Assembly (NCBI GenBank): GCA_029934675.1
Contig: JAOZLT010000033.1
Span: forward strand, 1-11,021
Length of the DNA: 11,021 nucleotides
Source: Candidatus Altimarinota bacterium
Lineage (GTDB): Bacteria > Patescibacteriota > Gracilibacteria > UM-FILTER-43-11
Reading direction: 5' to 3'
A program made the position numbers and the translations under genes. Below, one piece after another: positions 1 to 8,301 of this stretch. Position 1 is the first letter of the stretch; every line of letters begins with the position of its first letter. The notes under the pieces are model-generated. The model did no database searches. It worked only from the letters and a program-made list of their open reading frames with translations, and had not been told where the DNA came from.

Positions 1-10
1 TAATACGCTA

Positions 11-38
11 TTGACATATAATATTTATCTATTAAAAT
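11..38 (+). promoter_or_regulatory. Probable sigma-70-type promoter of the Smr-domain gene
   Basis: A perfect TTGACA -35 box (11-16) is followed after 16 bases by TAAAAT (33-38), which matches the -10 consensus at five of six positions. Transcription would start near base 45 and give a leader of about 19 bases. The -10 to ATG distance (31 bases) matches the other promoters called here (29-33). An alternative TATAAT at 48-53 has only a weak -35 and would make the message nearly leaderless. Confidence 0.6.
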
Positions 39-63
39 AGTAAACCGTATAATTAAATTTATA

Positions 64-873
64 ATGGAAAAATTGCGCGGTACAGAATCGGAATCCTCTG
101 AAATAAAGGGAAATTTTTTAAATCGATTATTCCGTAGCTGGTTCGGTCATACGCTAAAACCGAAGATAGATAAGCCTGACAAAAACGAAGAAGATACCTC
201 AACTTCTGAAAGCGAGCCATCCTTCACTAAAATTACGGAGCCTCACCCAACCGATAGGCAAACCCCTTACGCCAATGAAAAATCTGAAGAATTAATAAAA
301 TCTCAGCAACCAAAAAAAATGTCTCCGAAAGAAAGAAGTACATTACGAAGAGAGCGTCGAAAAAAAAGATATGAAGAAAAAAGAAAAGCCAAAGAAAATC
401 AGCCTATCCAACAAGTTGATAGTAATGGTTTTCGCATTCTAGACAAAGTTGACTTATTTCAGGAAATTACAGGAGAAACAAATGTAGGCTCTATTACCCA
501 AGAAGATGAAACTAGAGCAATGAGAGAGAAAGGAGATGCTGAACCAATGTCTACTGAATCACAAGAGCAAATAAATATTAAATTAAAACATTTAGATCAA
601 GAAGACATACTAAGTATAAATCTTCATGGAAGCTATAAAGACAGTGTTAAAAGCCAACTTGATACATTGATTGAAAATGGAAAAGCCAACAGAACAAAAT
701 TTGTTTTAGTTATAACCGGAAAAGGAAATAAATCTAAAAACGGAAAACCAATATTACGCCCTGAAGTTAAATTACAACTTATATCTCACAAAAAAAGAGG
801 AAGTATTAAATCATTTCAATTCGCGCCTCGTCACTTAGGTGGTAAAGGAGCATTCATTGTAATTTTAAAATAA
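64..873 (+). CDS. Smr-domain (MutS-related) protein with a long disordered, basic N-terminal arm
   Basis: The last 100 or so of 269 residues read as a Smr domain, the small nuclease-like fold found at the end of MutS2 and in SmrA/SmrB. Visible landmarks are INLHG at 185-189 (family LDLHG), ITGKG at 217-221 (family HGKG or TGKG), the following ILRPEV (230-235) and the closing APRHLGGKGAFIV at 254-266, close to the A..hGG.GA..V pattern of the family. Known members nick branched DNA or cut mRNA at collided ribosomes. Residues 1-170 are charged, low in hydrophobics and probably unstructured, with a very basic stretch at 84-110 that could bind nucleic acid. There is no signal peptide, membrane segment or MutS ATPase. 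The acidic residue of the DxH catalytic motif is Asn186 here, so cleavage may be lost or altered. The first ATG is used and has no Shine-Dalgarno. The fold call is fairly sure; the cellular role is not. Confidence 0.75.
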   Translation: MEKLRGTESESSEIKGNFLNRLFRSWFGHTLKPKIDKPDKNEEDTSTSESEPSFTKITEPHPTDRQTPYANEKSEELIKSQQPKKMSPKERSTLRRERRKKRYEEKRKAKENQPIQQVDSNGFRILDKVDLFQEITGETNVGSITQEDETRAMREKGDAEPMSTESQEQINIKLKHLDQEDILSINLHGSYKDSVKSQLDTLIENGKANRTKFVLVITGKGNKSKNGKPILRPEVKLQLISHKKRGSIKSFQFAPRHLGGKGAFIVILK

Positions 874-893
874 ATCCCGTACAATATAATTAT

Positions 894-941
894 AATAACG
901 ATATACATTAATAAAATATATTATTTCATTATGTCGTTATT
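894..941 (+). terminator. A+T-rich hairpin between the Smr gene and the recombinase gene, possible terminator
   Basis: AATAACGATATA (894-905) pairs with TATGTCGTTATT (930-941): 12 pairs including one G-U, with a 24-base loop. A T-rich run follows, which includes a tandem 8-base repeat GTTATTTT at 936-951. It begins 20 bases after the Smr stop codon. The stem has only two G-C pairs, so intrinsic termination would be weak. It could instead be an operator or leader structure for the recombinase gene that starts at 967. Confidence 0.35.
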
Positions 942-966
942 TTGTTATTTTATAAACAAAAAATAA

Positions 967-1887
967 ATGCTATTAGCAGATGCCATTCAAGATTTTCTAG
1001 AACACTGTGAAATTGAAAAAAACCAATCTAAACGAACCCTGATAAGCTATCAGCATTATTTGGAACGATTTTTGGAATTTACTGATGAAATAAATATCTC
1101 AAAAATCAATCAGCCTCTGATAAAAAAATATCGTCTTCACTTAAACCGATTAGAATTTAAGCCTCATAAAAATCTAAGTATAAAAACTCAAAACTATCAC
1201 ATAATTGCACTCCGGGCATTCCTAAAATTCTGTTCAAAAAAAGATTGGGAAACTCTGGCCCCAGAAAAAATCGACTTAGCAAAAATTCCAGAACGTGAAG
1301 TAGAATTTTTAACAAGAGAAGAGCTTGAACGACTTTTTAGAACCGTAGATAATGGAAAAATCACAGGGTTAAGAAACCGAGCAATTCTAGAAATGCTTTA
1401 TTCAACAGGCCTTCGAATAAGCGAACTAACTGCTTTAGATAAACAACATGTCGATTTGGAAAGAGGAGAATTTGCAATACGCGGAAAAGGTCAAAAGATA
1501 CGAATTGTATTCCTTTCTGAGCGTACCAAAGGCTGGTTAAAAGAATATATAACTGCACGTGACGATAACTATAGCCCACTTTTTCTAAATCACCGCCGAT
1601 CGAGAAACAAACAAGAAGGTGATTTGGATTTAACAGGCGAACACCGTAGACTAACCGATTATACGATTCAGGAAATAGTACGTACAACAGCCATAAAAGC
1701 AGGTATCACCAAACATGTTACACCACATACCATCCGCCATACTTTTGCGACAGAACTTTTGTTAAATGGCGCAGATATACGCTCAGTTCAAGAACTACTT
1801 GGACATTCCAGTATTACAACTACTCAGATTTACACACACATCACAAATAAGAAACTAAAAGAAGTGCACGAGAAGTTTCATCGGTAG
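967..1887 (+). CDS. Tyrosine recombinase/integrase of the XerC/XerD type
   Basis: This 306-residue protein has the size and two-domain plan of XerC/XerD. An N-terminal SAM-like core-binding domain (about 3-92) is followed by the catalytic domain (about 112-303). The full active site is visible: Arg150 in TGLRISEL, Lys174 in the RGKG beta-hairpin, His254 and Arg257 in the HTIRH motif, His280 in LLGHSS and nucleophile Tyr289 in the QIYTH motif. The family cuts and rejoins DNA through a 3'-phosphotyrosine and resolves chromosome dimers at dif-like sites; phage or plasmid integrases share the fold. Length, gene-dense setting and absence of an excisionase or att repeats favour a housekeeping Xer. 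A lone Xer is common in reduced genomes, so XerC versus XerD cannot be decided. The start at the first ATG fits the usual family N-terminus. I see no convincing promoter of its own, so it may be read through from the Smr gene 93 bases upstream. Confidence 0.9.
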   Translation: MLLADAIQDFLEHCEIEKNQSKRTLISYQHYLERFLEFTDEINISKINQPLIKKYRLHLNRLEFKPHKNLSIKTQNYHIIALRAFLKFCSKKDWETLAPEKIDLAKIPEREVEFLTREELERLFRTVDNGKITGLRNRAILEMLYSTGLRISELTALDKQHVDLERGEFAIRGKGQKIRIVFLSERTKGWLKEYITARDDNYSPLFLNHRRSRNKQEGDLDLTGEHRRLTDYTIQEIVRTTAIKAGITKHVTPHTIRHTFATELLLNGADIRSVQELLGHSSITTTQIYTHITNKKLKEVHEKFHR

Positions 1888-1903
1888 CCTATACAATATA
1901 TAC

Positions 1904-4900
1904 TTATGCCGACTTCATCAGCTCCTCAATCTCCCCCTCCAATTCGTCTGTAACCTCAATCATCATCGGAGCAGGAATTACTTTTCCATCAATTATTAAC
2001 TGCACCTTTTTATTACCTGGATGTTTTTCAAGTAATGTTTTTAATTTTACAAAAAATTCTTTACTAACCTCTTTATTTATCACGACAGAATAAATACTAT
2101 CCGAAAAATCTGAAACAACTTTTGTATTACATTTACTAGTATCCAAAACATCGCCTTCGGTAAGAGATGATTCAACAATTTCTTCCTCCTCATGACGTGT
2201 CGCACGCTCTATCTTTTCGCCCTCAGTCCATAAACCCTCTTTTTTAGCCATTTCTTTTAATTTTTCCAAAGTTACTGCTTCAGCTTTATTAATAATAATC
2301 TGCATTTCACCCATACGTCTTTCAAGAATTCCATCAATAAATATTAAATTATCTTCCTGTAATAGCTCAAAACTACGCTTATAGGTTTTTGGGAACATAA
2401 CACAATCAACTTTTCCAAACGTATCCTCAATCTGAAGCATCGCCATCATATCCCCCTTCTTAGTTGTTACTTTTCTAAACGACTGAATAATGCCACCAAC
2501 TTTAATAGGTTTACCAACTGACATTCTTTCAAGGTTATTTAGTGGAATAACCTTCTTTTGAAAATATTTACTAAAACCAGCAAGAGGATGTGAAGATACA
2601 TATAAACCAAGATATTCCTTTTCCCATTTTAACTTTTCACTTTCGGTAGCTGGTTCAACATCCGCTAATTCTAATTTATCTTCTGGTTTTCCTTCATCTA
2701 AATTATCAAAAAGCCCAACTTGATCTTCGTGCGCGGTAGATTCAGATTTCTTACCAAAATCAGAAAGCGCCTCAACATTTAATCCAATTTTCCTACGCTC
2801 ACCAAAAACATCCATAGCACCACTAAAAGCAAGAGCTTCAATTGTTTTTTTATTAAGAATTTTAGCAGGAACACGTTTTGCAAAATCTTCAATTGATTCA
2901 AATTTTCCACTTTCCTCACGCACCTCAATAAGCATTTTTACCGAACCTTTCCCAAGCCCCTTTATTGCAGAAAGCCCGAAACGAATTTTTCCGTCTTCAA
3001 CATAAGTAAAATTAGATAAAGATTCATTAACATTAGGCGGAAGTACTTGAATTCCCATTTGTTCACATTCCTCTATTTCAATAACAATACGCTCAGTATT
3101 TCCATAGTCAGCAGACATTAAAGCTGCCATAAATTGAGTTGGATATCGAGCTTTGAGATACGCAGTTTCATATGCAATTTTTGCATAACAAGCGGCATGA
3201 GATTTGTTAAACCCATAACCAGCAAACGGCTCAATTACTTTCTCAAAAATCATTATAGCTATATCTTTTTTATAACCTTTTTCAACAGCTCCATCAATAA
3301 ATTTCTCTCTTTGGGCTTCAAGTTCTTTTATGATTTTTTTACCTATTGCACGCCTCAAAAGATCAGCTTCCCCCAAAGAAAAACCAGCAAATTCTTGAGC
3401 AATACGAAGAATTTGCTCCTGATAAATTGCAATTCCATATGTCGTTTTTAAAATCGGCTCAAGAGAAGGATGAAGATATACAACCTCTTTCTGTCCATTC
3501 TTCCCTTTTATATAATCAGGTATCCATTCCATCGGACCCGGTCGATATAATGAAACCATAGCAATAATATCCTCAAATTCAGTTGGTTTTAAACCTTTTA
3601 AATATCTTTTCATACCACCTGATTCCAACTGAAATACACCAGTCGTTTCACCACGAGCCAAAAGCGCGTAAGTCTTTTTATCATCAATAGGAATTTCTCT
3701 ACGCTCAATTTTATCACCCGTAGTACGAGCAATAATTTTTAATGTTGTTTGCAAAATCGTAAGGTTCTTAAGACCAAGGAAATCCATTTTAAGAAGCCCA
3801 AGTGACTCAAGCGATTTAGCTTCATATTGTGTAATTAAACCCTCATCATCTTTTGGAGGCCTCTGTAAAGCTGTATATTTTGTTAACGGCTCATCCGCAA
3901 TCACGACAGCACAAGCATGAACAGAAACATGGCGTACTGCACCCTCTAATTTCAAAGCATTATCCATCACTTGCTTAAAAATATCAGACTTTTCAACTGT
4001 ATCTTTAAGCTCTGGAGATTGTTCAAGCGCCTCTAATAACTTCGTACCTGGTTTTTCAGGTATAAGTTTTACAAATGCGTTCATTTCGGCAAACGGAACA
4101 CCAAGAACACGTCCAACATCTTTAACTGCAGCACGCGCAGCCATAGTTCCAAATGTGCAAATTTGCGCTACACGATCCCGACCATATTTCTCGGCTACAT
4201 ATTCAATTACTTCATCCCTTCGATTATCCGCAAAATCCAAATCAATATCAGGCATAGAAATTCTTGCAGGATTTAAAAATCTTTCAAACAGCAAATTATA
4301 TTCAAGTGGATCAATTTCAGTAATATCCAAAACATACGAAACAAGCGCCCCCGCAGCAGAACCACGCCCGGGCCCCACAATAATCCCATGGTCTTTTGCC
4401 CACTTCACGAAATCCCACACAATCAAAAAATACCCCACAAACCCCATATCAATAATTATCTTAAGCTCATAGTTAAGACGCTCTACTAAAGTTTTATAAA
4501 AATCATCATTTGACGTTGTTATAACCTCCGAATCCTGAATCTCAAACTCCGGACCTTCTAACTTATATTTAACAATTAGTCCTTCAACACATAACCCTCT
4601 CAAATATTCAGTCGAATCCTTCCCATCTGGAGTAGGAAAAGCCGGGATTAAATACTTTCCAAATTCAAAATCAACATTACATCTTTCAGCAATTTTAACA
4701 GTATTTTCTAAAGCTTCAGGAACATGAGAAAAAACCTCCCACATTTCTTCCGGACTACGCATAGAATAATCTGAGTTCATCATAGACATTCGACCAGTAT
4801 CATCCAAATTTTTACCAGTTTGAATACAGAGCATAATATCCTGTGCCTCATTATCATCTCTTTCCGCATAATGACAATCACAAGTTGCTACTAACGGCAC

Positions 4901-5503
4901 ACCAAATTCCTTACTCAATTCAATCATCCTATCATTTACGGTTTTTTGCTGAGGAAGAGCTGGATGATCCTGCATCTCTAAAAAGAAATTATCCTTTCCA
5001 AAAGTAGATTGAAAACGTTCAATTAATTCCTTAATTTTATTATTATCATCATTCAAAATAGCCTCAGGAATCTCACCTTGTAAACAAGCCGAAAGAGCTA
5101 TCAAACCCTTCGAATATTTTTTCAGAAGATCCCAATCAACACGAGGTTTGTAATAATAACCTTCCAGATACGCAATCGTTGTCATCTTTAAAAGATTCTC
5201 ATATCCCTCCTGAGTTTCTGCAAGTAGTACAATATGTGAACGCTTGTTATCAATCTGATGACGCTTATCTGTAAGCTTATTAAACGCAACATAAACTTCA
5301 CATCCAATAATTGGCTTAACGCCCTGCTCCTTGCAAGCCTTATAAAACTCAATACCTCCATGCATTGTACCATGATCTGTAAGAGCTACTGCAGGACTAC
5401 CATGTTCTTTAGCTTTTTTAGCATATGTTGCAGGTTTACTTAAACCATCAAGAAGTGAGTAATGAGAGTGAACATGGAGATGTACAAATGGTTTGTCGGA
5501 CAT
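1904..5503 (-). CDS. dnaE: DNA polymerase III subunit alpha (DnaE1 type) with apparently intact PHP exonuclease site
   Basis: The 1199-residue replicative polymerase is complete and free of inteins. Order of domains: PHP (about 5-280), polymerase core (about 290-830), helix-hairpin-helix region (about 870-905), OB fold (about 998-1075) and a C-terminal tau-binding-like domain (about 1127-1199). Catalytic aspartates are Asp421 and Asp423 in PDIDLDF and Asp574 in MDFLGL; the GPGRGSAAG nucleotide-binding loop lies at 377-385. A beta-clamp motif QVGLF is at 928-932. The nine PHP metal ligands known from mycobacterial DnaE1 all have counterparts: His10, His12, Asp19, His44, Glu69, His90, Cys140, Asp209 and His211. 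E. coli DnaE has lost several of these, so this enzyme may proofread its own synthesis; that part is inference. An acidic, charged linker sits at 1081-1125. The gene converges on the recombinase with a 16-base gap and has no recognisable Shine-Dalgarno. Confidence 0.97.
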   Translation of the reverse strand: MSDKPFVHLHVHSHYSLLDGLSKPATYAKKAKEHGSPAVALTDHGTMHGGIEFYKACKEQGVKPIIGCEVYVAFNKLTDKRHQIDNKRSHIVLLAETQEGYENLLKMTTIAYLEGYYYKPRVDWDLLKKYSKGLIALSACLQGEIPEAILNDDNNKIKELIERFQSTFGKDNFFLEMQDHPALPQQKTVNDRMIELSKEFGVPLVATCDCHYAERDDNEAQDIMLCIQTGKNLDDTGRMSMMNSDYSMRSPEEMWEVFSHVPEALENTVKIAERCNVDFEFGKYLIPAFPTPDGKDSTEYLRGLCVEGLIVKYKLEGPEFEIQDSEVITTSNDDFYKTLVERLNYELKIIIDMGFVGYFLIVWDFVKWAKDHGIIVGPGRGSAAGALVSYVLDITEIDPLEYNLLFERFLNPARISMPDIDLDFADNRRDEVIEYVAEKYGRDRVAQICTFGTMAARAAVKDVGRVLGVPFAEMNAFVKLIPEKPGTKLLEALEQSPELKDTVEKSDIFKQVMDNALKLEGAVRHVSVHACAVVIADEPLTKYTALQRPPKDDEGLITQYEAKSLESLGLLKMDFLGLKNLTILQTTLKIIARTTGDKIERREIPIDDKKTYALLARGETTGVFQLESGGMKRYLKGLKPTEFEDIIAMVSLYRPGPMEWIPDYIKGKNGQKEVVYLHPSLEPILKTTYGIAIYQEQILRIAQEFAGFSLGEADLLRRAIGKKIIKELEAQREKFIDGAVEKGYKKDIAIMIFEKVIEPFAGYGFNKSHAACYAKIAYETAYLKARYPTQFMAALMSADYGNTERIVIEIEECEQMGIQVLPPNVNESLSNFTYVEDGKIRFGLSAIKGLGKGSVKMLIEVREESGKFESIEDFAKRVPAKILNKKTIEALAFSGAMDVFGERRKIGLNVEALSDFGKKSESTAHEDQVGLFDNLDEGKPEDKLELADVEPATESEKLKWEKEYLGLYVSSHPLAGFSKYFQKKVIPLNNLERMSVGKPIKVGGIIQSFRKVTTKKGDMMAMLQIEDTFGKVDCVMFPKTYKRSFELLQEDNLIFIDGILERRMGEMQIIINKAEAVTLEKLKEMAKKEGLWTEGEKIERATRHEEEEIVESSLTEGDVLDTSKCNTKVVSDFSDSIYSVVINKEVSKEFFVKLKTLLEKHPGNKKVQLIIDGKVIPAPMMIEVTDELEGEIEELMKSA

Positions 5504-5530
5504 AATAAATTAGGTTTTTGAGAGGTTCTT

Positions 5531-5539
5531 AGAATAACA
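5531..5539 (-). promoter_or_regulatory. Candidate extended -10 promoter of dnaE
   Basis: Read on the minus strand, these bases give TGTTATTCT, an extended -10 (TGn) with a four-of-six hexamer TATTCT. The hexamer starts 33 bases before the dnaE ATG, the same distance as for the unknown gene on the other side. The best -35 is TTGTTA at a long 19-base spacing, so the call rests mostly on the extended -10 and the position. Confidence 0.35.
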
Positions 5540-5581
5540 CAAAATGAAAAAACAATAACAACGAAAGTAACTATAAAAAAA

Positions 5582-5610
5582 TTGCATTTAATTAAGAAAT
5601 ATGCTATAAT
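5582..5610 (+). promoter_or_regulatory. Extended -10 promoter of the unknown 405-residue gene
   Basis: A perfect extended -10, TGCTATAAT (5602-5610), lies 17 bases after a partial -35 TTGCAT (5582-5587). Transcription should begin near 5617, leaving a leader of about 21 bases to the ATG at 5638. The same nine bases occur in front of cca on the other strand. It lies back to back with the dnaE promoter in a 134-base divergent region. Confidence 0.65.
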
Positions 5611-5637
5611 ATACAGAATATATAACTCACACTATAC

Positions 5638-6855
5638 ATGGGATTACCAGCTGAAAAACTAAAAATAGATCAAGATGAAATACTAAAACCACTAGACGAA
5701 CAAATAGTGGAAGAAATCTCTTCAAATCATAAAAAAATAGATGGATTATCTGAAATCGGAATGAAAGCCAAAGAACAACAACAAATAAGTAAAATACGCA
5801 AAAATCTACAAAGCTCTGAGCACAAAAATGAAAACAACCTAGCTGAAAACCCAGATACAAAAGCCACAAAAGACAAATATAAAATAGAATATTTAGAACA
5901 GAATCAGGACAAACTTGCTGAGCATCTACAAGAACTACTCAATGCATATACCTCAAAAAGCTCTACCGAAGACCAGGCTAAACTTGCTATAAGCTTTGAA
6001 GCGACTATAGACTATTGTATAGAAAATGGAAAAGCTTATGCAGAGTTAATAATACTCAAAATAATTCAAGGAACTGCCAAAGGAATAATTCGTAATAGAC
6101 ACCTTTCTTACTATCAAAAATATATAAATTCCTTACCTGCATTAGAATATTTATATCAAACCGACCTAAAAGACAAATCTGATTTTCAAAAGCTAGCATC
6201 TAAATTTTCAGGTAAAGCTGGTCTGAAAAAATTTAAAAATTTTTATTGGACAAAAATAATGAACAATATGATGGTACAAAAAAGAACAGACAAAAGTGCT
6301 TCTAGAAATACCTGGGATCATGATTATGCTGGAGAAATTATTCCAGCTGGAAACCTTGAAACCCTTAAAAAATTTGTAAACAAAAAAACCTTATCAACTG
6401 CAATTCAAAATGCCTATAGTGGAACAATTATGAACATAGAAGAAAATGTAAGTAATAAAAAAGGTTTAGCTAGAGCAATATCATCTTTTGTAATGGTAAA
6501 TGGAATATTAGATAACACTGCCTATAAAGACCATGATGAATATGCAAGATGGAATAATAAATGGAATAAAAATATTCCACGTATCGCAAATATCACCAAC
6601 CATCCAAATATGAATATGAGTAACTTAAGAACTACAACAATAAAAGCCTTAAGCCCCTTAGATAAAGTATTTTTTGAAAATATAATTAATGTTAATGAAA
6701 AAAGTTTTGAAAAACTAAAAAAACATCTAGAAAAAAAATATAAAATTCAAATTAGATCTCTAGATGATGCGTACGACAGATTAGATGATATTATTTCACT
6801 AATATTAAAAAAGGCTGGATGGTTTAAGCGGTCAGGTCTAAGACACTTAAAATAA
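5638..6855 (+). CDS. Uncharacterised lysine- and asparagine-rich, mostly helical protein (405 residues)
   Basis: I do not recognise this protein. Residues 1-80 are charged and probably disordered or loosely helical. Residues 81-405 look like a soluble, mainly alpha-helical domain with no signal peptide and no membrane segment. Stretches that look conserved in character are NRHLSYYQKYINSLPALEY (153-171), an aromatic and charged patch RNTWDHDYAGEIIPAGNLE (223-241), NAYSGTIMN (258-266) and a Trp/His/Asn-rich segment near 296-322. There is a single cysteine (127) and no Walker, HTH, zinc-finger or nuclease signature that I can identify. The clear extended -10 promoter upstream and an uninterrupted 1.2-kb frame argue that it is a real expressed gene. 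Base use is more A-rich than in dnaE or cca, which could mean relaxed constraint or transfer. It diverges from dnaE and overlaps the end of cca by 9 bases. The ATG is the first after the promoter and lacks a Shine-Dalgarno. Confidence 0.8.
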   Translation: MGLPAEKLKIDQDEILKPLDEQIVEEISSNHKKIDGLSEIGMKAKEQQQISKIRKNLQSSEHKNENNLAENPDTKATKDKYKIEYLEQNQDKLAEHLQELLNAYTSKSSTEDQAKLAISFEATIDYCIENGKAYAELIILKIIQGTAKGIIRNRHLSYYQKYINSLPALEYLYQTDLKDKSDFQKLASKFSGKAGLKKFKNFYWTKIMNNMMVQKRTDKSASRNTWDHDYAGEIIPAGNLETLKKFVNKKTLSTAIQNAYSGTIMNIEENVSNKKGLARAISSFVMVNGILDNTAYKDHDEYARWNNKWNKNIPRIANITNHPNMNMSNLRTTTIKALSPLDKVFFENIINVNEKSFEKLKKHLEKKYKIQIRSLDDAYDRLDDIISLILKKAGWFKRSGLRHLK

Positions 6856-8220
6856 ATCAGAACCGCTCAAAAACCCCTCCACAAACTTCCTCGCTTCCCC
6901 CTTACCCTTCACAACCCCTTCAACCTGAGCCTCACGCAATGACTCAAGAACTTCTTTGATTTTAGGCCCAGGCTTCAAATCAAATTCTTTTTGCAAATCA
7001 TCTCCAGATAATATTGGCTTAAAGGAATCTTCAAGAAGCGGTTCTTTATTGTATTCCTCATACATCCCCATAATCCGTTCATAAAGTGAAAGGTCTGGTG
7101 GATATGAACCATGCTCATCACAATAATGCAAATGCATCAAATCCTCGAACCACGGATGAACGAATAAAGCAACTTGATGAGCTCGACGCATTTCAGGAAT
7201 AAAACCTACCGACATATGATGTTCTATAAGCCAACAAATTTTATTGATTTCTGCTTTACTAAATTTAAGTCGTTTTAAAACACTTCTCGCCATTTTTGCA
7301 GAAAGATCTGCATGATTATCAAAATGAATTCTGTCCTCCCTTTTTTCAAATGTTTGAGGCTTTGCAATATCATGCAAAAACACTGCCCACACCATTTCTT
7401 TACTAACAAACTCCTTCGGCATGTCGTGCAAAGCTTTCAAGATATGAGTAAATACATCACCTTCCTGATGATATTCAGTTGGTTGTTTTACATCTTTACA
7501 AGCAGTAACTTCTGGCAATATTCGTTCTAAAATTCCATATTCATCCAATTCTTTCATACTATGTGAACGATGTGGATGTAAGAGCATTTTTGTCATCTCT
7601 TCATGAACTCTTTCAGCAGAAACTCCAGCAACCAAATGAGCCAATTCCTTAACTGCCTTTTCGGTTTGCGAACCATATTTGAAACTAAGATTATTCTTAA
7701 AACGTACCGCACGAAGCAATCGGAGATGATCTTCTTTTATTCTCTCGCTTGCCGTGCCAATAAATCTGACAACTTTTTTCTTAATATCCTTCTGCCCATC
7801 AACAAAATCCAAAATCTCTTTTTTAATTGGATTATAAAACAAACCGTTAATTGTAAAATCCCGACGCACCGCATCCTCTTTTGCTGACGTAAAGATTACA
7901 GCATCCGGCCTACGACCATCGGAATAACTACTATCGGAACGAAAAGTTGCAATTTCGAATTGATGTTCATCAAATACCGCCAGCATCACACCAAATTCTT
8001 TACCAATGGGGATAATCTTACAAAGTTGATGCTCCTTATCTGTGATATGAATTTTTTCTCCTAATACCTTTTCGATTTCATCTGGTTTAGCCGAAGTAGC
8101 AATATCATAATCCATCGGTTCATGCCCCATAAGCATATCGCGAACCGATCCACCAGCAAAATAAGATTCAAACCCTGCTTGTTGGAATTTTTTAACAATT
8201 TGTATAGCGGTATTTTCCAT
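6847..8220 (-). CDS. cca: CCA tRNA nucleotidyltransferase (class II) with HD domain
   Basis: This 457-residue enzyme should build or repair the 3'-terminal CCA of tRNAs from CTP and ATP. The nucleotidyltransferase head is clear: GGSVRD at 23-28, the metal-binding pair Asp37 and Asp39 in MDYDIAT, and RRDFTINGLFYNP at 119-131. The neck motif EDHLRLLRAVRF (163-174) contains the EDxxR element (Asp164, Arg167) that acts as the protein template for choosing C or A in class II enzymes. An HD phosphohydrolase domain follows (His259, His283-Asp284, His334-His335), as in the longer bacterial forms. The tail GPKIKEVLESLREAQVEG (418-435) is the usual family ending. A poly(A) polymerase or an A-only adding enzyme shares this architecture and cannot be excluded by eye, but as the only such gene seen here full CCA addition is most likely. 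The start is the first ATG, 29 bases after an extended -10. Confidence 0.92.
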   Translation of the reverse strand: MENTAIQIVKKFQQAGFESYFAGGSVRDMLMGHEPMDYDIATSAKPDEIEKVLGEKIHITDKEHQLCKIIPIGKEFGVMLAVFDEHQFEIATFRSDSSYSDGRRPDAVIFTSAKEDAVRRDFTINGLFYNPIKKEILDFVDGQKDIKKKVVRFIGTASERIKEDHLRLLRAVRFKNNLSFKYGSQTEKAVKELAHLVAGVSAERVHEEMTKMLLHPHRSHSMKELDEYGILERILPEVTACKDVKQPTEYHQEGDVFTHILKALHDMPKEFVSKEMVWAVFLHDIAKPQTFEKREDRIHFDNHADLSAKMARSVLKRLKFSKAEINKICWLIEHHMSVGFIPEMRRAHQVALFVHPWFEDLMHLHYCDEHGSYPPDLSLYERIMGMYEEYNKEPLLEDSFKPILSGDDLQKEFDLKPGPKIKEVLESLREAQVEGVVKGKGEARKFVEGFLSGSDLF

Positions 8221-8243
8221 ATTTTTTTGTATTTACGCCTTCG

Positions 8244-8252
8244 ATTATAGCA
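8244..8252 (-). promoter_or_regulatory. Extended -10 promoter of cca
   Basis: On the minus strand these bases read TGCTATAAT, a perfect extended -10 identical to the one before the unknown gene at 5602-5610. No good -35 is present at 16-18 bases, which is common with extended -10 promoters. Transcription would start near 8237, giving a leader of about 17 bases. The whole spacer to the neighbouring Bro-N gene is 81 bases, so cca is probably transcribed on its own. Confidence 0.55.
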
Positions 8253-8301
8253 AAATAATTAATAGATAAAAATTTGAAAAAATATGAAAGAACCTTAATT
8301 G

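Noticed and set aside
17..22. TATAAT directly after TTGACA at the window start
   Set aside because: A -35 and -10 cannot adjoin; a promoter using this -10 would need a -35 before base 1, which cannot be seen.
1881..1912. Shared terminator hairpin between the convergent recombinase and dnaE genes
   Set aside because: Only a 5-pair stem with one G-U (CGGTA with TGCCG) can be drawn around the 16-base gap, with no T tract on either strand.
1904..5503. Several frames of 60-105 codons on the strand opposite dnaE (for example 3134-3451 and 4155-4472)
   Set aside because: They lie wholly inside a strongly conserved polymerase gene, have no family resemblance or promoter, and have the biased composition expected of antisense frames.
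5627..5869. Minus-strand frame of 80 codons rich in Phe, Leu and Val that looks like a membrane protein
   Set aside because: It is the antisense of the lysine-rich start of the 405-residue gene; Lys codons read backwards give Phe and Leu codons, which mimics a membrane segment.
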